A stretch of DNA of 64,000 nucleotides from Collybiopsis luxurians FD-317 M1. Taxonomy: Eukaryota; Basidiomycota; Agaricomycetes; Agaricales; Omphalotaceae. A program made the position numbers and the translations under genes. Of the stretch, positions 47,701 through 56,458 are shown piece after piece; the first letter of the stretch is position 1; each line of letters begins with the position of its first letter. The notes beneath the pieces are model-generated. The model was given only the letters and a program-made list of their open reading frames with translations. It had not been told where the DNA came from and did not search any database. The stretch spans positions 20,169 through 84,168 of the forward strand of contig KN834832.1 in assembly GCA_000827265.1 (NCBI GenBank), given 5' to 3'.

Positions 47701-48644
47701 AATGTTGACTGAATGGACATGCATCCGAAAAAGGCGCTTGTTCCAGACTGAGCAACGCTGAAACACGAGCCAGAGATGATGTGGTGAGCAAGTGCTTTGC
47801 GAAGAGCCGATAAGTCCCAATTGACAACTGGGAATGAAATACCATGGGAAAAACAGTACTGCTGAATGATGGGAAGGGGCAGACGGTTATAGTGGGTAAA
47901 AATATCAGTTATTACATCTGGAAGGGGGCGCATGTTTACATCCCCATAAGACGGCAGGTACTGGTTGATATAATGTTGCAGGGCAGTTAAGCATTGGCGC
48001 CGTGTTTGGTTTGGACGAAAATTAGTGGACAACTGTACTGATCGCAGAATCATTAGAAGCCGGTCAGTTGTTATGTCAGTGGCCTTTGCCTTTAAAACGG
48101 TTTCGCCTACACAGTAAGCAAGGGTACACACACTTTCAAAATCAGCTGAAATTAGCTTGCATGCCTGCGCCTCAGGTGAGGAACGTGAGTAAAAACATTG
48201 GCCAGTAAAAAAGTGATGCAAAAGGGCAAGGCGACATTGCTCCATCTGGAGGCCAGTGGTACTCAAACCATGGAGATGTGCACATTTACGCACACTGCCA
48301 TCATTGAAGGAGAACATTGAAGTGCAAACTCCACTCTCTATTTGACCAAATATTGTGCTACGAATAATAGACAGAGATGATGGGGGATGTGACACAGTGC
48401 GGGTGACAGACGATGTCGTGGCACAAGAACGGGAGTGGAAAAAGTCGTCATATGTAATAGATTGTCTAGTAAGGGTGTTACACGAATCAAGTGAATTTGT
48501 ATTAGCATTTGCCGCGTTACGAGTAAAATGGATCCCATTGAAGGGTGATGCGTAAGAAGATCGGAGAGAATGTGCATCAGATGATGCGGTCAGACCTAGG
48601 TGGGTATGAGAGACTGTTTTTATATGTGTTAACAGATAACTCAC
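41706..48644 (-). pseudogene. Helitron Rep/PIF1-helicase, one frame with three in-frame TGA
   Basis: A single frame of 2313 codons. The N-terminal 450 residues are Ser-rich and unrecognised. A DUF6570-like block follows (KGNIIIFPQRPSSVAKVLPP, KIRRALEWLKSHN), then the Helitron-like N-terminal domain (FYVTINPADVYNPL) with the rolling-circle HUH motif in RGSLHCHMLIW (about 45500-45530) and the two catalytic Tyr in FYITNYITK (about 44975). The helicase has Walker A GGQGGTGKS (near 43320), Wal­ker B YLFVDEVSMI, GDFAQLGPV and ITVYKAQGLTLD, as in PIF1. TGA codons at 43937-43935, 43670-43668 and 43172-43170 split it into Rep, linker, ATPase and helicase parts; there is no frameshift. Helitrons replicate as rolling circles and capture genes. 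As it stands it cannot make the full protein. Confidence 0.92.
47540..47581. repeat. 21-bp tandem duplication inside the Helitron frame
   Basis: Two perfect copies of a 21-nt unit containing CTCGAGTATGTCCAAGACAA, in frame, doubling the heptapeptide LVLDILE of the Helitron protein. It preserves the frame. Confidence 0.9.
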
Positions 48645-48993
48645 CGGCAGGTAAAGCGATGATGGGGGGGGCGGGAGATGGATTGGTGAATATGGGTAGG
48701 TTGGGCAGGTCGAGGAAATCGCTGGGTGGAAGGTGGAGGTCGGTACGCTTAATTATAAGAATAAAATCAATTCCAAGTATGAGGTCGGCAGGGAGGAGGT
48801 CCGACACGACCCTAAAAGCATGTACGGCGGTATGGACGGAATGTGAACTAGAAGTGGTAACGGTTAAGGTAAAGGGAGACGTTGTTGTAGAATAACCCAG
48901 TTTCTTTAGGAATGAGGAGGATACAACAGAATGCGGGAGGCGCTCCATCACCCGGTACGTCGCGGGCACACTGCTCACAGTGATAAGGAGCAT
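48645..48993 (-). other. Retropepsin-like segment upstream of the Helitron frame
   Basis: From ATG at 48993 the minus strand reads MLLITVSSVPATYRVMERLP, HSVVSSSFLKKLGYS and VSDLLPADLILGIDFI. The last block resembles the LPYDVILG-x-DF end of retroviral-type aspartic proteases, and FLKKLG matches the segment after their active site; the DTG itself is not evident. This frame and the main Helitron frame meet at a GTGAGT...ACAG stretch of 31 nt (48614-48644), too short for a normal intron, so the join is unresolved. It may be the N-terminal domain of the same protein, as seen in some Agaricomycete Helitron proteins. Confidence 0.45.
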
Positions 48994-49763
48994 GATGGAA
49001 AAAGGCAACGAGGAAGCCGTCGGCCGAGCGGCAGTTTAAGATAGCGCGGCTTATCACGTGGAAGTCATGCGACTCGGACATTTTTGCCATGGTTACGGCC
49101 AAAGCGAAGCGCAATACCCTCTACTCTAAAGAGGTAGCGGGAATTAACTTCAAGGGTAGACAAGGACGATGACGAGCTTGAAGGAACGGAGTCGAGATGG
49201 GTGTCCAAGCAATAAGTGAAAGACATCTCGTTGTACTTGCTCAATCGTGGAAAGACAGATTCGTGCTTTTCAGCAGCGTAAAAGTTAAGGTCACAGTTTC
49301 TTGATCCCATCCCTTTGAGAGCCCAATACTCATGGTCGCTGTTTGAGAGCAGGTACCAAGCAGCATGCATTTCTCGTCGCTTGTCAAGTATACTGTGATG
49401 GACATGAACAACAGCAGCTCCGAGCAACATCGGAAATAATCAGCAATTCCAGGTGCCAGTTCGGCGTGCAAAATGTACCTGTTCGCTCTGAAATGGAAGG
49501 TTGAATGGGAGCATCTAGATAGGAAGTAGACTGCAGCACAACTGTAGAGCTGGAAATATGGTTCTCCAACTCTCGAGGGAGAGAGATCTGCCCCTGCATA
49601 TCTCTTACCATGAACCCAAGGAATGTTCGCTCTCGAATCATGAATGAAAGAAGTGCTGTTCATCAACTCAAGCCTGGTTCGGCCAGGGAACCGGATACCA
49701 TATCTCTAAGTCCCCGTGTTAATCGCGGACAAGCTATCCATAGGCTATCGGGTTCGCAGAGAT
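48994..49763. other. Duplicated segment upstream of lectin 1
   Basis: About 49385-49615 matches 51945-52205 upstream of lectin 2 (shared blocks around GGAAATAATCAGC and GTGCAAAATGTACCTG), so the lectin duplication includes a few hundred bases of upstream DNA. Frames here are short on both strands. Not called as a gene. Confidence 0.5.
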
Positions 49764-49770
49764 TATAAAA
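49764..49770 (+). promoter_or_regulatory. TATA box of lectin 1
   Basis: TATAAAA, 39 nt before the ATG, followed by GAGTAAACAC, which is also found at the same place before lectin 2. Confidence 0.6.
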
Positions 49771-49802
49771 GAGTAAACACAAGTTGCTAAGTCCTCAGCG
49801 CG

Positions 49803-50219
49803 ATGTTCCTCAAACAACTCCTCTGCGTAACAGCTCTACTAGCTTCTGCCTTGTCGCAGTCCTTCGTTTACCCCTATGGCGACGAACTCCCTGAAAACGG
49901 TGCCCTCGAGCGCGGGTACGGTCTTATATCGCCATCCGGGGCTGTCACCTTTGGTTTAACTGAAAGCGGTGACCTCCTGCTCTCCGCCTTGGGCAAAACA
50001 CTATGGTCGGTCACCGGGACAGATGCGTCTTTTGTGATCATGCAGCCGGATGGAAACCTGGTCGCTTATACGGCTCAATTTGTCCCAGTTTGGTTTACCA
50101 ACACCGTTGGGAATGACCATCCGTACAATCTTCTTTGCCAGGACGATGGCAATCTGGTTCTCTATGAGGGCGGGAACATTCCTGTTTGGTATACCAACAC
50201 TGCTGGTCAAGTCCCTTGA
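49803..50219 (+). CDS. Secreted bulb-type (GNA-like) mannose-binding lectin 1
   Basis: An intron-free 138-residue protein. The N-terminus MFLKQLLCVTALLASALSQS is a signal peptide. The rest is one B-lectin domain with beta-prism repeats. Two copies of the mannose-site motif Q-x-D-x-N-x-V-x-Y are intact (QPDGNLVAY and QDDGNLVLY), each followed by PVW-x-TNT. The third expected site near the N-terminus (SGAVTFGLTESGDLLLSAL) is degenerate. Family role: binding of mannose-type glycans, in fungi often linked to defence against predators, parasites or competitors. Lectin 2 is a near paralogue in the same orientation about 2.6 kb away. A TATA box and short 5' leader are present. Probably functional. 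Confidence 0.88.
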   Translation: MFLKQLLCVTALLASALSQSFVYPYGDELPENGALERGYGLISPSGAVTFGLTESGDLLLSALGKTLWSVTGTDASFVIMQPDGNLVAYTAQFVPVWFTNTVGNDHPYNLLCQDDGNLVLYEGGNIPVWYTNTAGQVP

Positions 50220-51879
50220 ATTGGCAACTGAACAGCACCCGTCGCGATGACCTAGTAAGATTTTTTGAAAACCCTTTTTGACTTAACTATGTCAGACCTT
50301 GCTCATACTGTTGTTTCTAGTGCACTAGATCAAGAGTGGTTGGTTGAAAGGCGATGGAAAGATCGAGATGGAAGTTTTGATCGATACAAGCTTGAATGTA
50401 TTGTATAGGAAGATGAATGTGTCGCTAAACCGACATTCTCTGATGAAGTTCATCGTGTAGTCAAAAAAGTCTAGATAATTTTGAACCGAAAGAATAAGTA
50501 CATGCATTACAATTGTAGATGCACAACATGCTTTGAGCCTTATTCAGTACCCAATCAAAGAATGAATCGTGTATACGAAATGACAGGGGTGACATACAAG
50601 GACTCTGGTGTGTAGCCACCAAATGGAAATAAGGGTGATCAAAAAGTGTACCAGCGCCGGCCGGGTCGTTAGAAGCAGAATATTTCTCCTGTCTGTCTGA
50701 CATCTGTTTTTTCCTCTATCCTCGGACTTCTTGAATGGAAGCTTCGTGCTTGCTCTGGGATAGGTCTCTCTCTTTCGAAATCGCAATAACATGAGCAGGC
50801 AGTCGAGAGCTAATCTCGACTGAATAGTTTTTAGTCCACATTTTTCTGTGGGCTCTTCCGAGAGGGCTGGTTATTCTAGCGGAACGGCAGTTTGACACCT
50901 CCGTATACGTCTTCGCTGCTATTTTTCATTTCTGGATCACTCTGTAGTTAGGCGAATAATTGATTTATGCTCTTGAGTTTGACACCTGTCAAGCGGGGGC
51001 AATGCTCAATGTCAGTGCTAATTTTATTGGTTCCTTCTTTGCTACAATCTTCTTTTGCCAGTTCATCAACTTTCTCGTTCCCCTCTATTCCAGAGTGTAC
51101 CTTTGCCGACTTGATCAAGGTCTTTCTTTGTCATGGAGCAGCAACTGTTGCCTGGAAGTCTTTCACGCTTTCTACTCTTACAATTGAAGCCATAGTCTTA
51201 ATCTCTACTGGCATCTCCGCTGAATTTTTCACACTAATAATCAACCTCTCACTTTGCTCAGCGCATACGTACTATGTAGTAGTTACTTTTACGGACCGCT
51301 GCTGCCGTAATAATGATTTGATACAGTCCAGTAGATCTATCGAAGGAACCCCATCAATGATAGTAATAAAAGATGCCGTACATTGAGCGCAAAGATGAAC
51401 CTCTTCATTCAGGCCTACAGTTTTATGTCAGATGGAGCATACCAACCCTCTGACTCCATTTTGACACAGTGCTGAAGGGTTGAGTAGACTCACCATGGTC
51501 TACCCAGGCAATCAAGGCAATCTGTCGGACACAGTTTGAAAGTTGAGGGAACCGAATTTTAAGTCGGAATTCGGTACGGAACTGTGCTGTTTGGTGTGTT
51601 CCCCGGATGGTCGGTGGCAAGATCCCCCAGCCTCGGCGACGCGTCGATGGCGGGTCGGTGCGTCCTTCTTCATCTTCTCCACTGCCCTCCTCCATCGTAC
51701 ACTTTAAAGAAAGATAGTAAAGAAACAATTGAAAAGAAGGCTGCTAAGGAAGATCAGAAGGCGCAGGAAGGAGTGCAGGTCCGACGACAGAGAAAAGGCT
51801 ATTCCGTTACAAGTACTGCAAGTAAAGGAAACCCTACCACAACGGCTTCTTGGTCCCGTCCCCTGAGTCACAGATACTC
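50220..51879. other. Lectin 1 3' flank and spacer
   Basis: About 50280-50430 matches the lectin 2 3' flank (52880-53000) and weakly 62570-62640. Frames at 50967-51386 (+) and 51728-51423 (-) are open for 100-139 codons but show no recognised family. Confidence 0.4.
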
Positions 51880-52330
51880 ATTGTCGTTGTTTGGAAGCAG
51901 GTGCCGGCCAGCACACCATGACGTTTCCCATCCCTTCAACCTTTCCAGTGTCAAAATACACAGTGATGAACATAAATCCGAGCAGCTCCGTGCAAGATCG
52001 GAAATAATCAGCGACGCCAGTCATAAGTTTGGTGTGCAAAATGTACCTGGTCACTCCTAAACGGAAGGTTGAATGTGAGCATCTGGACAAGGTCTTACGT
52101 ACGGTTAATTCAACTTGCGCCACAGATCAACTTGAACTTTCCATAGAACTCGAAATATCTGGTTTTAGATCCCTTGAAGGAGAGATTTCTGCTCTTGCGT
52201 ACCTCCTACGAATCTGCATGAAGGACAGCTGTCTCAAAGAAATTTTTACTCTGGACAAGTTGTACCGTTCGTCAGTTCAGGTCCGATCCGGGAGAGAAAC
52301 CACATTCTATTTCTCTTGGGCTCCGTCTTC
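51880..52330. repeat. Segment duplicated upstream of lectin 2
   Basis: Partner of the segment at 49385-49615. On the plus strand a frame (52029-52337) reads KRKVECEHLDKVL and LEISGFRSLEGEISALAYLL, which could be a fragment of a helical protein; the partner copy does not keep this frame. Confidence 0.5.
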
Positions 52331-52372
52331 ATCGTGAACAATCTATCCACAAATGAAAATCTCCGCAGAAGC

Positions 52373-52378
52373 TATAAA
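52373..52378 (+). promoter_or_regulatory. TATA box of lectin 2
   Basis: TATAAA, 37 nt before the ATG at 52410, with the same GAGTAAACAC downstream as lectin 1. Confidence 0.6.
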
Positions 52379-52409
52379 GAGTAAACACGGTCGCTATTCC
52401 TTCAGCACC

Positions 52410-52826
52410 ATGATGTTCCTCAAACAAGCCGTCTGCATCACAGCTCTCCTTACCTCCGCGTTAGCGCAGTTCGTTTACCCCTACCACGACACCCTCCCAG
52501 AAAATGGCGTCCTCGGTCGCGGGTATGGTCTCTCATCTCCATCTGGGGCTGTCACTTTTGGTGTAACTGAAACCGGTGACCTCGTGCTCGCCGCCTTGGG
52601 CACAACAATATGGTCATACACAGGGATAGATGCGTCTTTTGTAAAGCTGGAGACGGATGGAAACTTTATTGCCTATAATGCTCAACTTGTCCCAGTTTGG
52701 TTTACCAACACCGCTGGAAATCTCCCTCCCTATATTGTTTCCTGCCAGAATGATGGCAATCTGGTCGTTTATAACGGTGATAGTATTCCTGTTTGGGATA
52801 CCAACACTTCTGGTCAGGTCCCTTGA
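52410..52826 (+). CDS. Secreted bulb-type (GNA-like) lectin 2
   Basis: 138 residues counted from MMFLKQAVCITALLTSALAQ (signal peptide); the start was chosen by alignment with lectin 1, although the frame is open further upstream to 52353. One B-lectin domain. The second mannose motif is intact (QNDGNLVVY), but the first reads ETDGNFIAY, with Gln to Glu and Val to Ile at ligand-contacting positions. Overall the protein stays close to lectin 1 (shared PVWFTNT, GYGLSSPSGAVTFGVTE). Glycan preference may therefore differ. Followed within the repeated module by a tRNA relic and histone H4. Confidence 0.86.
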   Translation: MMFLKQAVCITALLTSALAQFVYPYHDTLPENGVLGRGYGLSSPSGAVTFGVTETGDLVLAALGTTIWSYTGIDASFVKLETDGNFIAYNAQLVPVWFTNTAGNLPPYIVSCQNDGNLVVYNGDSIPVWDTNTSGQVP

Positions 52827-53529
52827 AATAGCACCAGCTGAACGGCGACTGCTACAATGCCTGGTAAGATATTTGACCCTTTTTGACTTGACTATGTCAG
52901 CGCTGGGCTCATATTATTATTTCCAAGATACTCGGCGAGCAGTGATTGTTCGAAGGGCGCCGGAAAGATACAGATGGAAGTTTTGACCGATACATGCTTG
53001 AATGTGTTGTAGTATACATAAACTTTAATGATTACACTCACTGACCAATGAGGATGAGGATCAAACGGTTGAGGAAGCCACAAGTATACCAGCGGATCAA
53101 AAATAAACTTCGTCTTTTTACTTCATTGTTCTTTTAACTCAGACTCTCATCCTCTACTTCTATTCCTTTGCCTTGTACCTGACTTCCATTGCTAGATTGA
53201 GAGCAACCCCTTCGATCAACTCTGTAACCCCTGCACTATCTGGAATGCAGCTTCGCCTATTACTTAATTAATCCAAAGAACCAGATCCTAAGGTAGTAAA
53301 GGGTAGCAACGGCGAGATGAGAAATACGTACTTGAGTCACCGGAAAGAGGTGAACAAGTCTCATACTTGACCACAGTGACGAGCTGGCGTAGCTCGCAGA
53401 AGGAATGACTCACACCAGAGCAAGCTGACCAGCCAATGTTTTCCCTTCTACGAGTTTTTTAGCGGCTAGGGAGGAATTTCGAATCATTTTAGTATGATTT
53501 TGAAAAAAATGGTACCAAAGAGCAAATAC

Positions 53530-53627
53530 TCCTTCTAACTGACTCGGACAACTGACCTCCATGTAACCTAGCTGCAAGCAATGGCCTTTATAATAGTGAC
53601 GCGCTCCGTCAACCTAGCTAAAAAGGA
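53530..53627 (-). pseudogene. tRNA-Thr-like pseudogene
   Basis: Acceptor, D- and T-arm regions match the tRNA at 20826-20928, with mismatches in the acceptor stem (TCCTTTT against AGAAGGA) and D arm. The anticodon loop reads CTATTA instead of CTAGTA. An intron-like insert is present. Probably not functional. Confidence 0.65.
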
Positions 53628-54129
53628 TAAGTGTGTCCGAGAAGAGTTTTCCATTTCCCTGGATTGACCCAAAGCTCTTGACGGCTTGAAGTTGTCGATC
53701 AAGTATGTCTGGGTTATTGTCAAAAGGCTAATCGCAGCGGCGAGTGCGCAGAAGTCTGAAGCAGAGTTTACTAATTCCAGCGCAAGGGTATGGTGCAGCG
53801 GGAAACGGAGATAACTTTTAAGATTACTTCGAAGATATTGGACGACGTTGAATACGATACCGTGATAGAGCTGTCGTCAGGACGATCATAGGAGTATTAG
53901 CAGCAAACAAGTACGCTTCCGGAAACATTGTCAAGAATCTGGTACAAAATTGAATCTGGTATGGATTAGATGGAGGATCACCAACTCATCGTTAACAAAT
54001 GGCTTCAGGAGGCAAATCGGATGCTTACAGGACACACATAAAAGAGTAGAATAAGGGAGATAGATTATAACGATCGAATAAGAAAACAGAAAGCAATACA
54101 TTATACAGAACACCAGCAATAAAACGACA

Positions 54130-54440
54130 TCATGCACCGAAACCATATAGTGTACGACCTGATCGCTTGAGAGCGTATACGACATCAAGAGCTGTGACGG
54201 TCTTTCGTTTTGCGTGTTCAGTATGTGTTCCAGAGTCCCGAATGACCTGTAGGAATCGAGATGAGTATATTGAGCAACGATGAAGGGAGGCAAACAAACA
54301 TCTTTGGGGCCAATCTTGAGAACGCCACAGGAGATGAGACCGGATTCACGCTTGACACCTCTGCGACGGGCGAGAAGACAAAGCGGATTCGCTAAGCTAG
54401 CATCAAAGGTAAACATACTGGCCCGACTTATCAACGATAA
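54130..54440 (-). pseudogene. Histone H4 relic, copy 2
   Basis: Exon 2 (54246-54130) encodes 38 residues plus stop reading [20 protein letters not shown] and [18 protein letters not shown], nearly the canonical H4 C-terminus. It is preceded by a 53-nt intron (54247-54299) in the same place as in copy 1. Exon 1 keeps [13 protein letters not shown] and GVLKI but has lost YEETR, and the stretch before it (ANPLCLLARRR for AIRRLARRG) is scrambled. The N-terminal tail is not found. It sits directly beside the membrane-protein relic. Confidence 0.87.
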
Positions 54441-54464
54441 GCGCATCCATCAAGCATCTGAATT

Positions 54465-55750
54465 TTCCTTACCAAGCGTGACCCTCGAGCTCTCCTTCTA
54501 ACCCCTCCTCTTTCTTCTTCTGACCTTTCTTTTCTTCCATTTTCAACCTCAAAGTCGATGGCCGCCTCTCAACCATAGACCAAAACGAAGCTCGTATCTT
54601 GTTCTAGAGGCCCGGGCCATCCGATTTATGAGCAATACTTGGAATAATAGTGACGTGCTTCATTTAACTTTGTGTTGGCGGTTTAGGAGGAGAGACAGTT
54701 GCAGGAGATGAGATTGATGCCGTCGGCGTCGCAGGTTACGGAGAAGGAGTAGCAGAAGGACAGAGACATGGACCCAACGCTTTTCCGACTCATTGAATTG
54801 AGCGTGGAAGAGGAAAATATCAAAGTTACGCAAGTTTATGGCTTCTTTTGCGAGAGCGGATGTTATTCGGGTCTGGGCTCTGGCATTGATTCTCGTTCTA
54901 GAAGCGCCTGTACCCACTCCGCAGTCGAAGGATAACAAGCAGAATCTTTGAAAGCAGTAGAGATGAACAAGCACGAATCATCCCCGGCGAGAGAGTACCC
55001 ATCATAGAGAATGGAGTTTGGCCGAATCCATTCTAAGATTCCTTGGGCAATGTTGACGGAAGAGAAGAGAGAGCGGTCCGGTGTGAATGCAGGCATGGGG
55101 TACGAAGGATGCGTTGACGTGGTAGAGTTGACGCGAGTAGGAACAGCCACTGAAGGCTGGCCTTTGATACTGGGATGATGAAGACGATGCATGTACAGTG
55201 AATTGGGCAGCTTGTTTGGGAGACATGTGACGTCGGTATTAGCGTAATTGTTTTTATCGGCGAGCAGTTTGAGTGGTTGAGCCTTCATCGATTATGCAGG
55301 CTAACTTTCGTCTGGAAGTATGGAATTAGCGATGAACGGGCTTGTCAAACCGGAAAAAAAAAATCCCTTTTTTTACACCGGACCTGTAACTAAACGTTAG
55401 CCAAATGTTGACTTTTTGGTTCTCCAGCGAATAAACACAAATACAGCTAGGCAATTATGGGTCCAAGTCCGGCAGCACTGAGAGCGAAAATAAAAGAGCA
55501 TAGGTCGAGCAGGTCGTTCATAAGAGTCGTGATTGACAGCATAGGCAGGAGTATCTCTGGTAATAGAGCAGTGAGACCCTTTTATTCTCCAGCAGACGGA
55601 TACAAATACAGCAAGAGCAATTCCGAGTCCTAGCCCGAGTCCGGCAGTACCGAGTAGGATGGAGTCGTGTAGGTTCATAAGAGTTGTTATTGACGGTGTA
55701 AGCAGGGTTATCTCGGAGGATAGCGATGTAGTGGACCGAGACTTTGAATA
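54465..55750 (-). pseudogene. Single-pass membrane protein family, decayed copy with duplicated membrane exon
   Basis: The minus strand matches the intact gene at 21318-22496 in order: GLGIALAVFVSVCWR (membrane exon), SLPNKLPNSLYMHR region, RDTPAYAVNHD, the PAFTPD block, ILEWIRPNSILYDGYSLAGD, DSCLFISTAF and the C-terminal LTKFRC/VKLGK region. Frames switch several times. The membrane-helix exon occurs twice, at about 55410-55490 and 55570-55650, an internal tandem duplication of about 160 bp. Confidence 0.75.
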
Positions 55751-56458
55751 GCGACCGGAAGGAAAGAAAGGGGTTAAGCGCTGACCACCATCATTGAGTC
55801 GTGGTCACGTGTATATCATTCAAGCGACGCGTTCGGTCTCACACAGTCGCGTTTAACAGGTAAACAACTACTTTCACGAGCAACAGTCAACCCCGGCAAA
55901 TTAAAATTTACCTCGCTATTACGTTAACTTTTTTTACATGTTTGTCGCCAGTGGTAGAGCGCGTCACTAATTCAGCTTACGACGCCCTGAAACGAAATAC
56001 TGATTTCGCCCATTCTCTCAGTACCCCTAACTCTGAAACAGAATGGGTCATCAGCGTTCCTGTCATACAGGAGAACGAGGCCAGGGAAAGCTTACCCTTA
56101 TCGCCGCAAGATCTATTGGATGAGGAAGGTACGAGGTTTCACCGCCACCAGATAAAATTGGAATTGGGGGAGGGAGCGGAGCCCGGAGATGATGAGTGTG
56201 CGGTGAGGTATTGTTTGTCGAGCTTGCAGGACCGGCGATAAACGTGTAAGGTGCATGTGCAGAGATCGGCGGACCAAGAGGAAAGAACAAAGTTGAAAGG
56301 CTTGTCGGCAGGTGTCATCCGACTCCTTGGTCCAACCGGATATCTCCAGTTGAACGTGCTGGCTGGCTGCCATCTGTAAAACATCAAGCCGCATTCTTCC
56401 GGTAATACTGGTTCTGCACCTCATGCTCACCACGTTTTGTTCTTGAACAACGACCGTC
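55751..56458. promoter_or_regulatory. Divergent intergenic region between membrane-protein relic and NLR B
   Basis: About 700 bp between outward-facing genes. The last 120 bp before the NLR B ATG (AACGTGCTGGCTG..., CACGTTTTGTTCTTGAA) match the last 130 bp before the NLR A ATG, so the core promoter is shared by both NLRs. A 99-codon plus frame at 55942-56241 starts MSPVVERVTNSAYDALKRNT and is not recognised. Confidence 0.5.

Noticed and set aside
41706..48644. Alternative genetic code with TGA read as an amino acid
   Set aside because: All neighbouring intact genes (POLD4, F-box, NLRs) end or read normally, several with TGA as stop, so mutation of the element is simpler.
43935..48644. Minus and plus shadow frames of 60-120 codons within the Helitron and the WD40 genes
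   Set aside because: They mirror the repeated codons of the real genes on the other strand or in other phases; regular spacing follows the WD40 repeats.
50967..51386. Membrane protein gene (139 codons, hydrophobic)
   Set aside because: No known family, overlaps another frame of similar length, and no conserved partner in the second lectin segment.
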